DNA of 64,000 bases from Pristionchus mayeri (Eukaryota > Nematoda > Chromadorea > Rhabditida > Neodiplogasteridae), in contig BTRK01000003.1 in assembly GCA_036245805.1 (NCBI GenBank), positions 14,114,464 through 14,178,463 of the forward strand, in the 5' to 3' direction. The notes below the pieces were generated by a model. The model was not told the origin of the DNA. It ran no database searches and saw only the letters and a list, made by a program, of their open reading frames with translations. The position numbers and the translations under genes were made by a program. The number at the start of each line of letters is the position of its first letter. The first letter of the stretch is position 1. Below are positions 43,939 through 56,137 of this stretch, one piece after another.

Positions 43939-46900
43939 CAACATGCTACGGGAAGGTTCAAGGAAAGAGACTTGTGGATGAAGAGGATTTTAAGGCCGAC
44001 GCTTACCTGGTTTATTTTCGGTTTTTGCATCAAACTGATCGCGTTCCAGGGTATTCCCTTCGCTCAGCCACCTGTGGGTGATCTAAGATTTAGGTGAAGC
44101 TCATGTTCCATCGATTCAAATTACTTATTAATGTGATTCAGAAGCCATTCCCTCCCCTCAAGTGGGAGGGTATACTCGAATGTTTCAGTCATCAGTATAC
44201 AGATTGAGCAGTATACAGATTGATGACTTGAGCAAGGTAAGCAAACATTTTACTGTAATTTTCGAATTTTATTTAGGGATGGCCTTCAAGGGAGGACTGC
44301 CTCTACCTCAATGTATTCTGTCCTGGAGACACCTGTGAGTACACATTCGAACCTTCTTTATCGTTTTGAGGTGTGAGCAAATGAGCAAGGGTGTGGTTCC
44401 AATCGTGTTCCCTTCGTTACTACGCGATCAACGGAACAAGTTCGAATCACATTTACAGCCAGCAACCACCCTGTAATGGTGTTCATTCATGGCGGCGCGC
44501 ACTCTGTCGGCTACGCGCACCAGTACGGAGACAGGGGAATATGTGATGGACTGGTGAATTTGAAGATTGCGAAGATTGCGAATGATTTTCGTTTTTTTTC
44601 TGAATGGAGCCACCTGAATCTCAGAGCCACCTGAATCTGAATCTGAATTTTTCTGAATCAAGAGTGACATAACATAATTACTCGTTGAAGGTAACTTTTG
44701 AATTGCTGAAAATTTTTCACATACCCTGAAATTGGTACATTCCAAAATGAAAAAAACAACAAATATTTACATTTAAATCAATATCGACATTTACAAATAT
44801 TGATGTAGGTTCGTCGAGGAGTTATCGTGGTCATTATGCAGTACTGACTGGGCATTCTCGGGTTCTTCTCAACCGGTGATGAGGTAATAACAATCGTAAT
44901 TGTATCCGATTTAACCATCAAAAGTTGAGGAGTGCCCGGGAAATTTCGGATTGTGGGACCAGATCGAGGCGCTGAAGTGGATAAAGGGAAACATAATCGG
45001 CTTGTTTAATCTGTCAGAAATGTGCGAGAAAAGTTGCGTAAAAAGTTCGCGAACTTCTGATTCTCTCCTGTTCGTGTACTCTCTCTCTTTCTCTAACCAG
45101 GTCGTTGAAAAGTTCACGAACTTTTCGACGAACTATGTTCGAAAATCATACTTTTCTTTTGTTTTACTTATTTTTATAAACTATTTTTGCTTTTAACTTA
45201 TGACTTCTTATAATGACAACCTTCCCTTAGCTGGAATAGCTTCAGAATACAGCGTAGTGAAAGTAAACACGGTTGGAGAATTTTTTCGAAAATGGGTCAC
45301 CACTTTCCCCACCCTGTAATGTCAAGCTATTCCATCAGAGGGAAGGTTGTTCTTATAAGCAGTCATAAGTTGAAAGCAAAAATAATTGATAAAATAAGTA
45401 AAACAAAAGAAAAGTACGAATTTCGAACATAGTTCGTCGAAAAGTTCGTGAACTTTTCAAGGAGCTGCGTGAAAAGTTAGAGAAAGGCGAGAGAGCACGC
45501 GTTCTTGAGAGAGGGAAAAGGAAGCAGTGATTGTTTACTTCCTTTTCCCTCTCTCAAGAATGCGTGCTCTCTCGCCTTTCTCTAACTTTTCACGCAGCTC
45601 CTTGAAAAGTTCGTTAAAAACCGGCATTAATTCGTTCGAAATTCGTACTTTTCTTTTGTTTTACTTATTTTTATCAATTATTTTTGCTCTTAACTTATGA
45701 CTGCGTATAAGAACAACCTTCCCTCTGATGGAATAGTTCGACATTACAGAGTGGGGAAAGTGGTGACCCATTTTCGAAAAAAATACTCCAACCGTGTTTA
45801 CTTTCACTACGCTGTATTCTGAAGCTATTCCAGCTAAGGGAAGGTTGTCATTATAAGAAATCATAAGTTAAAAGCAAAAATAGTTTATAAAAGAAAGTAA
45901 AACAAAAGAAAAGTATGATTTTCGAACACAGTTCGTCGAAAAGTTCGTGAACTTTTCATCGACCTGGTTAGAGAAAGAGAGAGAGCATGCGAAATGGAGA
46001 GAATCAGAAGTTCGCGAACTTTTTACGCAACTTTTTCTCGCACATTTCTGACAGATTAAACAGGCCGAATGTTTTTCGGGGGCGATACGGTGAGAACATC
46101 GATACAATATTTGCATTAATTATGTGCATGATCAGAACAACGTAACTCTTTTCGGGCAATGTACAGGAGGTGTATGCGCGGATTTGCTCTCTCTTTCACC
46201 CCACTGCAAATGTTGTGTATGTATAGTGTCCAGTATTTCTAGAATTGTGTAAGACAAAATAGACAATAATCAAAACATGAAACGCCGGTGAATCAAGTGG
46301 CTATTCCAGATTTGCTCTTTTCAGGTCTCATTCACCGTACTATCTTTATGTCTGGAAATGCGTATTCACGATGGGCACACAAGAAATCGATCGCTGCTTA
46401 CTGCAAGAATTACGCAGCTACCAAATTGGGCATCAAATCAACGAGCAGTCGTGAAGTAGAAATATTCTGATTTGATCACTTACACACATTTCCAAAGCTT
46501 ATTATGATTCAGTATTTCGCATTACAATTTCAGCTCATTGCTATTCTCCGAAGTGTGCCCGCAGATCAGCTCAAAGTTGCAGTTCCAATACACGATATTA
46601 GATGGAGAGAAACGACTCGCGGTGAGTTAAGCAGAGCGCGCGCATGTCCATCCCCTTATTAGTAGGGACGTGTTAATCTCGATTTTGTTTTTTTTTGAGA
46701 GAGAGCCAGAAGACTAAAACACACACCACATCCCACTTTCTAGATACCCTTAGGAGGATACTCTTTATAGAATTCTGTCCGGTGATCGATGGCGATCTTC
46801 TGCCGCTGCGTGTAGAAGAGCTGCGTAGGATTGCTCCGGTGCTGTCGGTAATGGCAGGAGTGACCGAGTTGGAGGCAGCCAGATTCCGTTTGCATCCGAT

Positions 46901-48086
46901 ACAATAAACATATGTGTTCCCTTTGAGTTCGCCCGCAAGATGCAGCTGAGGACAACATCATTGCTACAGTTGAAGAAATGCTTCCTAAGGTAGAATTCTT
47001 AAGCAATACTCAAAATGTAAACTAAACACAGGGAACACGCAATGAAACGCGAGATAGCCTAGTAAGATTGTACAAAGAATCAGTCTTGAGAAGACAGCCG
47101 GATTTGACTTTGTGGAGAGCTAGAACCGAGGTATGAATTTTATCTAATACGAGATAACTAAACGACCCGAACTTATCAGAAGATACAAAAATATTGACTT
47201 TAAAAAAGTAATCAAAAAGTAACGAATTGCAATGCACTACTACCATTACAGCTCTCGGGCGATCGCATGTACTGCATACCGACTATTCAGCTGTTGAGGG
47301 AATGTAACAAGAGAGGCGCCCCAACCTACTTCTACGTATTCGCATATTACAATGCGAAGAGTGTCGGAGGCTCTGCAAATTTCCCGCACGTATCAGGTAG
47401 GCAGTAGAATGGACATAAGAGTTCGTAATTTGAGTAATTGTCTCTTCATTCTGCACTCTCACGGCTCTGCAGAGTCAGAGTTGAGGGAAATGAAGATACA
47501 TTTGGTTTACGATATTGTTTATTTCCGACAATCTTTCGACTTCGTAGTTTAGAAACCGAGAATTAGTTTATCGAAAACAACATCATCGATCGACATTTCT
47601 CAAAAAATGTTTTCGTTATGCATAAATTTGCTATGTTTTTTCTCAATGAAATCGGAATCCAAGCCAAATGACATCCTTAAAGAAGCGCCCCATGCGTTCG
47701 ATCTACCGTACGTCTTCAAATCGGGGATATATTGGAATGTCTCATTCAATGACAACGACAATCGGGCATGTGAACTGATCACTACCGCCTTTGCCATCTT
47801 CGACAAGAACGGGTGAGAAATATAGAGAGTAGTTTATTTGGAAACATTTCCCCATCAGTTTCCTTTCAATTCTCGCTAGACAGCAGACTTCGCAAGTGCA
47901 ACTTCAACCTGCTTCAGAAATCCGAACGGGAAAGGCTCATCGGCATGGCTGCCCTGCGATATACAGCATCCCGGGCGCCACATGATTGTAGGTCTCAATC
48001 CGAAAATGGAGGTGGAATACAAGGATGGAATATGCCAGAGATGGATCGAAATCATAGAGAACGAGAAGTTGAGGTGCTCGATCTAG
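43939..48086 (+). pseudogene. carboxylesterase A: foldback in an exon, internal stops, Cys nucleophile
   Basis: Exons: about 43939-44009 (KVQGKRLVDEEDFKADAYL), 44050-44093 (GIPFAQPPVGDLRF), 44142-44236, 44277-44334 (EDCLYLNVFCPG), 44459-44553 (VMVFIHGGAHSVGY, oxyanion HGG), 44809-44883 (LGILGFFSTGDE), from about 44930 to 46089 split by a foldback, 46136-46211, 46325-46455 (HRTIFMSGNAYSRWAHKK), 46534-46621, 46744-46887, 46940-46989, 47032-47130, 47252-47396, about 47655-47812 and 47918-48086. Family-like Glu (GVTELEAARF) and His (APHAFDLPYVF) remain. The nucleophile elbow is GQCTGG, so Ser has become Cys. TGA at 44845-44847 replaces the Arg of YRLG. A 15-bp tandem duplication near 44200-44225 adds another stop. 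The 3' half, 46136 to stop 48084-48086, is fully open with perfect splice phases. The whole gene is probably dead; the 3' half alone looks curiously well preserved. Confidence 0.85.
44996..46069. mobile_element. foldback element inside an esterase exon (about 1.07 kb)
   Basis: The left end TCGGCTTGTTTAATCTGTCA is mirrored by TGACAGATTAAACAGGCCGA at the right end. Inner arms include GTTCGCGAACTTCTGATTCT, AAAGTTCGTGAACTTTTC and TTTTCGAAAATGGGTCACCA with their inverses. The centre lies near 45530 (CTTTTCCCTCTCTCAAGA and inverse). Removing it rejoins GGAAACAT with GTTTTTCGGGGGCGAT, restoring the family-like reading GNMFFGGD, so the insertion is in coding sequence. Arms are about 500 bp and slightly diverged. 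Confidence 0.85.
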
Positions 48087-48791
48087 TTCCACTCTTTGTT
48101 AGGTTTGGTGTTGTACCATATCTGCCTCTCTCCGGACCGAACTTTATCATTCTTATCAACTCGAAAGCGACGTGCAAGCACATTTCCAGTTTAGTTGTTT
48201 GTTATTGCTTTTATATTGTAAACTTTGTACTAAAGTATACACTACTCCATTCATGAAAAGTTGAAAATATCAAGATCCAGCTCCATTCGTTGCGCCGTTT
48301 GGCGCCATTCCACTGCATGTAAGAACAATGTCCTAACGCAACTTATTGAATAATAATAAGTTTATTAAAAATGTAGTGATCAATGGATAAGATAATACTT
48401 ATTTTTATTTTTGTGCAGTCGTGAAATAAATGTATACGATCACAAAATAAGCACACGAGTCTGTTTGCATTTCCCACCGTGATAAATATGTGAGAAGAAT
48501 CGCCACTGATTGTGTCAAGAAAAGAAGGCACTAATCCGAGTCTCTCTCCATCTCGTGTGATCCATCCCATCCTGCCCACCACACTTCGATGGAGATTGCT
48601 GGACGACTTTTAGAAGTGCCGATTTATTCACGCATCCGTGCCATGGTTGATGATCGATGTCGATATTCATTCCATCGACCATAGGGCATTAATCCGGCCA
48701 GCCCCGAGATATCATGTCGTGCCATCTGACCAACTTGTCTTGTTTCATTCGCATTGATTCGTATTTTACGAAAATTCAAATACATGTTCAG
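48087..48791. other. intergenic between esterase A and receptor copy 1
   Basis: No exon was found. The last part should hold the 5' region of receptor copy 1, whose ATG directly follows an AG (TTCAG-ATG), as in copy 2. That arrangement would allow trans-splicing next to the start codon; this is an inference. Confidence 0.4.
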
Positions 48792-50539
48792 ATGTTAGCG
48801 TGGCTCTTGCTTCTGCATATCCTTGAAAGAGTGGAAAGTGACCGATACTCGTATTCCTGGACAGCCGGCTCGATCGAGTACACCTGCAATGGTTTGAAAG
48901 AGGAAGGTTCGATTATTTATATTTTCTTCGAAAGTCCAGCACTTTTTGATGCTCCTGATCAGGTTGGACCCTCTTTGGCTCCCGTTGCGTGCTTTTCACT
49001 GATAAATCAGCTTCCTGGTCAACCACAGAAGATATTTGCCAAGGGTATGACTTTTTTCAAATATGAATATCATAATAAAATCGTAATTCATAATTGTAAA
49101 AATATGCAGCTTTCGTCCTGCTTTCATTTTCAAAACGTTTTTTTTCATAAGAGTGGCAGCGCGGGTGTGAAATACAGCTGCGCTTAGCGGTCATAATCCT
49201 GCACGATAACATTTCTGACCAGTTGGTCATCCATCAAGCATGATCTTTTGTTCATGGCTATATTTAAACAAATCAATTGGAAACTCTTTAAATTTTTGAG
49301 ATATTCGGGATCTGTACCACTCTCCGAGCCGAATTGGCTCGTGTTGAGACAGCTTGCTGAAGACGATCGCATGGTCTGGACAGGATTACGGTAAAGTTGA
49401 ATGGTTTCGAGTGTAGCGATAATTGATCAGACACACCTCTGACAATGAATTTATCGACAACGACGTCCCCACGTCGGTCTTCAACCCTGCTTGGTCTGAC
49501 AATGATCCTGAAAGAATAACAGAAGGAGATTGCGTAGCTATGGGTGCGGTCTTTCTACCACAATTTAAGCTTGATCTGGCATTATCAATTTGTAGAACTC
49601 TCTTCACTAACGGCAACCACGCGGGGTTGGACGTATCGGCCATGCTACGACACACTTCAAATTGCTTGCGAGACATTCGCTTGCATAGGAGGTACATTTT
49701 AACGTCTTTAAATTTCGAACTAAAATATGTAATTCAAAATCAAATTTTCAGATGAATTTCGTTGTTCTGATAATTCGCAATGTATTCCTAGAGAATTCGT
49801 CGGTGAGTAAATTCAAAATAAAATAAAAGATATGAAAGTTTCCTGCCCGGAGAATCAATACAGGATCAGCGAAGTTTTGCCAATAATCCAATGTTATTAA
49901 TATGAAATGGAATTTGAGGCGAGACTAACCGTTGTGGAATGGCCAGAACCTGTGCTAAACGAAATGCGCGAAATTGCATCCATCGAATCGAATTTCCGGA
50001 GCGGTGACATATTTTATTGGTGAGTGTCTTTATATTTTCGTTACATTTGGGAAATACGGTGATGGATGACATGGGTCTGGTTTCCAGGGGCGATTTCCAT
50101 GTCATCTACGCCGTTCGGGATTCTGAGGGCAACATCGGTCGTTGCGGGTTTGACATCTTCGTTGCTCCAAATGAATGCGCACTACCGGAGTACGATAACG
50201 ACAATGAAACCATGTGAGTTGTTCAAAATTGTGGAATTATTGTCACTCAATCATGTCGGTTCTGTTGTATCGCATGGCCCTCGTGTCTTCTTGTGCGAAG
50301 CTAAAATGAAGTATGATGTATTGCGGGGGTATTGTTTTAAAAATGAAATTATGCAAAAGTTAGATGATGATAAAAAATACACAAATATTATGCATGATCA
50401 CCGCAGGAGTCTTTTGGACACCTTAGCCGACGGCGTGGGCAGTTACTACTCCGCATCGGTGACATGCAATGACCCGTGATTCCCTCTGCCAGGGCCGCAA
50501 TTCTACACTTGCGATCTAATGGTGTTTTCGTTTATTAGA

Positions 50540-52238
50540 TTGATACTGATGTATGCATTCATCATTGATTTTAGAAATTCAAAATAAAAGGAAACAATAC
50601 AAAAAATGTATATTGAGGGCCAATGGCACCGCTCCGAGGCTTCTTCTGTGATCAATTTGCCCATTTGTGGTACAACAGGTCCTCCGCTAGACATGGTACT
50701 GTAATTCACTTGTGCCTAACAAAATGTATACAACGATTTTTTTAAAGATTGAATGGCGCGTATTCTACGACAACATTACAAATTGCATTGAGAAACAAGT
50801 TGTTTTGAAGAATAGAATTGCGAGGTGAATTGTGTCCTTAAAGATCCCTTGCAGACAAAGTTTTTTTCGAATTCGCTCTATTTGCATGAACAGCAATATC
50901 CTAGTGCGCAATTTCAAACAGTGCACTCTATCATACTGTAGATCCTGAATCAAGGGGTTCTGGCCAAGGGAAGTATTTCACGGTCGTGGTCGATAATTGT
51001 CTCATGGTAGGTCATGACTCGATAATTGTCTCATGGTAGGTCATGACTAACCGTACCCAATCGATCGTACAGTACTCCCAGATGCCGTATATCCCTACCG
51101 TAACCCAGAATATCGAGAACTAACTTTATTTTCAAAAAGTCAATATACCGTACCAATCGATCCTACAGTACACATACCGTAGCCCTGTGTACAGTACCCT
51201 CTGCTACCGTAATCCACACCACTGCGGTCAATCGTAAACTGACTTTTTTTTCCAAAAAATTTCATTGAGTTCGTTCTTGCTCTATACCGTACCCAATCGA
51301 TAGTACAGTACCGCCAGATACCGTATACCACTACCGTAACCCCGATTATCACAAACTAACTTTTTTTTTTAAAAGTCAGGACCGTGCCCAATCGATTGTA
51401 CAGTACTCAAGTAACTACCGTAACCCATTTCCTTGGGTCAGATCCAGTTCCTTGGGTCAAACATTTTTTAAAAAATTTCAAACATTTTTCTAAAAATCCA
51501 TAATTGATTATAAAATGATTATGCACTAATCACATGTACGGTAGGATACTTTAAAATAATTTTAAAATCGATTTTGGATTTTTCAAAAAATGTTTGACCC
51601 AAGGAACTGGGTTACTGTAGTTACTTGGGTACTGTATAGTCGATTGGGCACGGTCCCAGGGCTTTTTAAAAATAAAGTTAGTTTGCGATAATCTGGGTTA
51701 CGGTAGTGGTATACGGTATCTGGGGTACTGTACGATCGATTGGGTACGGTACTTAGTCATGACCTACCATGAGACAATTATCGACCACGACCGTGAAATA
51801 CTTCCCTTGGCCAGAACCCCTTGATTCAGGATCTACAGTATGATAGAGTGCACTGTTTGAAATTGCGCACTAGGATATTGCTGTTCATGCAAATAGAGCG
51901 AATTCGAAAAAAACTTTGTCTGCAAGGGATCTTTAAGGACACAATTCACCTCGCAATTCTATTCTTCAAAATAACTTGTTTCTCAATGCAATTTGTAATG
52001 TTGTCGTAGAATACGCGCCATTCAATCTTTAAAACAATCGTTGTATACATTTTGTTAGGCACAAGTGAATTACAGTACCGTGTCTAGCGGAGGACCTGTT
52101 GTACCACAAATGGGCAAATTGATCACAGAAGAAGCCTCGGAGCGGTGCCATTGGCCCTCAATATACATTTTTTGTATTGTTTCCTTTTATTTTGAATTTC
52201 TAAAATCAATGATGAATGCATACATCAGTATCAATCAC
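50540..52238. mobile_element. foldback element in the CCP exon of receptor copy 1 (about 1.7 kb)
   Basis: Left end ATTGATACTGATGTATGCAT and right end ATGCATACATCAGTATCAAT are exact inverses. Arms of roughly 500-700 bp follow, nearly identical over long stretches. The core (about 51000-51780) is full of TACCGTA/TACAGTA-type motifs. It shares TTTGACCCAAGGAACTGGGT with the core of the 27894-29279 foldback. Deleting the element gives CDLMVFSFIS joined in frame to TMPACSEPGQEYTGI, as expected of an interrupted CCP-like exon. Confidence 0.85.
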
Positions 52239-52589
52239 GATGCCAGCTTGTTCCGAGCCCGGGCAGGAATACACCGGCATAACGTCGTTTAATTTTTCAA
52301 CCATGATTCGGTAGCTTCAAACGATTCCATGACCGTCATTCGCAATATTTCAGAAGCATCGATAGTAACCTCAGTAAACGCCTGAATAAAGCAATATCAT
52401 CGATACTCGGAAGTGCTTACGCCGACGTGTTTGTAATTGACAAACATTGCCAGCCGGAGTTTCCTATACCATTCGAAGAAAATGATGTTCAATTTTGTGG
52501 TTAGATTTTTTTTATAATATATGTTTTAGGAAAGAGTAAATCTGAGGTTTCATTCCGTAAAATCAGTAAACTTGAATTTCAAATTTGGT

Positions 52590-52885
52590 TCGAAAACTCC
52601 TCATTGATTCAAAAGATCAATTCTGATTCAAAAACTCATCATTGATACGAAAGTTCAACTCTGATTCAAAAACTCATCACTAATTCAAAATATCAATTCT
52701 GATTCAAAGACTCATCACTTATTCAAAAAGTCAATTTTGATTCAAAAACTCATCACTGATTCAAAAGAACAATTTTGATTTTAAAAAACTCCTCACTTAT
52801 TCAAAAGATCAATTCTGAAACAAAAACTCATCACTGATTCAAAAGATCAATTTTGATTAAAAAACTCATAACTGATTCAAAATAA
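52590..52885. repeat. minisatellite, unit about 35-36 bp
   Basis: About eight diverged units of the type TCTGATTCAAAAACTCATCA followed by CTGATTCAAAAGATCAAT. It lies in an intron of receptor copy 1. Confidence 0.8.
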
Positions 52886-52989
52886 TTAAGCACAAACATC
52901 GCCTGGTTATTACAACGTTAATCACACGATGACAGCCTGTCCCATTGGCGAATTCTCGGTATGTAATCGCTTATGCATTGAATTGATAA

Positions 52990-53652
52990 ACAATATTTGG
53001 CTCTGTCTGGTTTGGGGGGACAGTGTTGGTTTCGGGGGACATATCCCCCAAAACCGACGATATGTCCCCCAAAACCGACGATATGCCCCCCCCAAACCGA
53101 GAATAAGTCCCCCCAAATCTAACGTCCCTAAAATTACAAAAGGTCCAAAAATTGCTTTAAAATGAATTTTACTGATTTTGGAGTTCATCCGTCGTTTACA
53201 TTGTGCCATCCTGGTGTGTTGAATGGAGTACGATTATTTTGGTAGTCGAGGGGTGGTATTCATGGTTGTGGAAGTCGAGGAAGGGACCGAATCAGTTCTG
53301 GTAGTCGAGGGGAATAGTAGTTGTCATTAGGACAGAATCAGAGGCTTCATTCGTTCCTTCTCTGCGCCCTTCACCGAGATTGGCATCACGCACAACTTCA
53401 GATGCTTTAGGAGAACACAATCCATGATAGTCTGTGCATATTGCTCGGCCATGGAATGATCTCGTAACGATTCATCCCCAGCGTTTTCAGCCGAAATTCT
53501 CGATATGTCCCCTGAAACCGACGATATGTCCCCCCAAACCAACGATATGTCCCCCCAAACCAACGATATGTCCCCCCAAACCGACGATATGTCTCCCCAA
53601 ATCAGACAGGACCCCAATATGTCCCCCCAAACCAGACAGAGCCCAATATTTA
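52990..53652. repeat. G-rich element: inverted ends and 20-21-bp tandem units
   Basis: Ends GGCTCTGTCTGGTTTGGGGG and CCCCCAAACCAGACAGAGCC are inverted repeats. Between them are two arrays of the unit GATATGTCCCCCCAAACC plus GAC or AAC (about 53036-53115 and 53498-53600). On the minus strand the units give regularly spaced runs of six G. It lies in an intron of receptor copy 1. Confidence 0.8.
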
Positions 53653-56137
53653 ATGGTCATAGCACATTACTAGATAAATCAATCATTTTATAGAGAACTG
53701 TCTAGTTATTTCTTAGAGCAACTACTCCGTCAGTGAATGTGATAAATGCCCCGATGGATATACTACAATTTTGCCGGGAGCATCGAGCGAAAACGACTGT
53801 TAACGTGAGTGATCGCATTTCAATTTAGTCACTGGATGACAAAAATGAATCATCAATAATACACAAATATGCGATCTAACTATCAATATAACTCAGGAAA
53901 TTGTGAACCGGGTTACTATACCAACTTCGAGAATAAGGACACCTGCTTCCCTTGCCCGATCGGAACTTACGAAGTTAATATTCGCTCATTTAATATAATA
54001 TGCGAATATTTTTGAAGGACAGGGAAGGCGCACTGGAACCATGCACGACTTGCGGTAAATTGTCTACTTAGTTTCCTTGTCCAATTGGGCTTGATATGTG
54101 AACAATATTACCGAGGATGGGGCATGTTCTTGAGCAATATAATTTAAAATATGGCTTTCCAATTTAAAGAAGGGGTAACACGAATGAATGCTAGGGAGTC
54201 CCACCACGAAGATATTACGCTCGCAATGGGAAACTGTAGCGAATTTACCCCAAGAAAGAGGCGAAAATGATGTAGAGCGAGTGAAACATAATCGAAGTAG
54301 CCACGACCCTGCGCTGTAAATGAACTTGGCGCGTATGTAAATAGCCTCAGAGCTGTCTGTGAAACTTCGGATAAAGTGAATCATGATCGGGCTTCCGGCA
54401 TCTATTACACACACATAGCGACTAATTAAACTAATTTTTCGTGTTACTCCTTCTTTAAAACAACAAATATTTGTAGCTTACATGGTATATTTTCAGGCGT
54501 CTGTCAACAGCAGTGTGTTAGCACGTGTGACAAGGTTACAATTTAGAACAATTTGAATATCAAAATTGTTTAATTTTCAATTGCAATACTAGTTCAATGA
54601 AAATAGCAAACATAAAAATACAAAAAAAATATCAGAAATAATAATTTCTAGCCTGGCGAGGAACTCGATGTGGACGAAACTTGCAGAAATTGTACTAGAG
54701 GAACGTATAAGGTCCAATTTGATAATTTTTACTTTGCATACCATTCAATGTTTCAGGAAGACGGTTCACAACTTAGTTGCTCTGGTTGTCCATATGGCTT
54801 GACGACGGTTGGGGATGGGTACGTATTAGATAAGAAGTGTTGTTAGGCTAAATCTAACTATTCGTGGACAAAACAAACACAACAGTAGGATTAAGTACAT
54901 AATTTGCAGATCAACATCCATTAACTCGTGCATAATTATCGATTGCCCGAATAATACAATGTTTGTGACTCTATTTTGCAAATAATTCCATTGATATTTG
55001 AGAACATAACGATCATTTATTTAGGGTAACATCTGATAATGTGCCTCAACCCGACCCCAACACATTCACTCTTAGCAAATATTGCACCCCTTGTCCCAGG
55101 GGTTTTGCACAGGCGAGTCAAGATTTGACGCAATCACCTTCAGGATCACACTTTTAGCCGCTCGGAATTCAGACTGCTTGCCTGCCGTGTATTCAGTTGC
55201 TCGATACTGCTACCTATCCTAGGTAAGTTCAATAACTATTTTCGTGTTAATTTCATGAAAACGAAAACTAAAACATTATTTTAGCTGCTCAAGCGAGTGC
55301 GCTGGATTAGACGACACCAGTACATGTAGATCAGGATTCAGGTCCTGAATTTGAATTATGTAAACAACAGTATATTTAAAATACGTTATAATTAAAGATG
55401 CTCTGAAATTTCCGGAAGCAGCAACTATTACGAGTGCGTAGAGTACAACAATATACCGGTATGTTGGCAAGATAAATATCGAATCAGAAATTCAAGGAAA
55501 TCATCACGAGTCTATCAGGATTCGGGCAATGACGGCATCACGTGGTGGATAATCGTGGTAATTGTTCTTGGTGTTATTGCCGCAATAGTGATTGCTGCTG
55601 TCACAGTTTTCTTCGCATGCAGGTAATTAAAATTGAACAATCATCACTTATATGGATTAAATCGATAAACACTATGCTACATACACTTCAAAAAGCAAGG
55701 TCTGGCTCGGAAAGAGGTATCAGTGGACTTAAAACTTTTTTAAAAACTAAATCTCGAGGGAATCGATTTGCCCGGACGCAGGGGTACACAGGAAGCAGCA
55801 CACGCGGTGCCTGACGCTGGTGATTTTGATAGCGGAGAAGGAGCTGCGCATAATACACCTGGTAATGATGTGCAGACACAATGTGTCGGATGCACCGTTG
55901 CCTGAGAACACAACTTAGGTTGTACCAATCTGTACAAGAACGTACCCTATTTGTTATGTTTACTGCATGCTCCCCCAAGAACCCCCATGTGCAGATACTG
56001 CACAAGTATGCTATTGTTGGTGTTCATTCGAAGGTTCTCGTTTGACGATGTTCATTTGTCATATCAACGTGGCATATAACACACTATCTGAGAAAATCAA
56101 CATATTTATTCAGTGACTTGGCACTCGCCGAAAATTC

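Noticed and set aside
48903..49060. Frame reading ESPALFDAPDQVGPSLAPVA as coding in receptor copy 1
   Set aside because: Using the GATCAG acceptor at 48962 gives GWTLFGSRCVLF in the correct phase, matching copy 2. The other frame is a shadow.
44845..50479. Possible UGA recoding (several in-frame TGA codons)
   Set aside because: tdp-1 and the 94-aa gene end naturally with TGA, and the suspect genes carry other lesions (foldbacks, TAG or TAA stops). Ordinary pseudogenisation explains the pattern.
53327..53617. 96-aa minus-strand frame with repeated WGDIS units as a repeat protein
   Set aside because: The repeats are just translation of the 20-21-bp minisatellite units. There is no start context or splice support.
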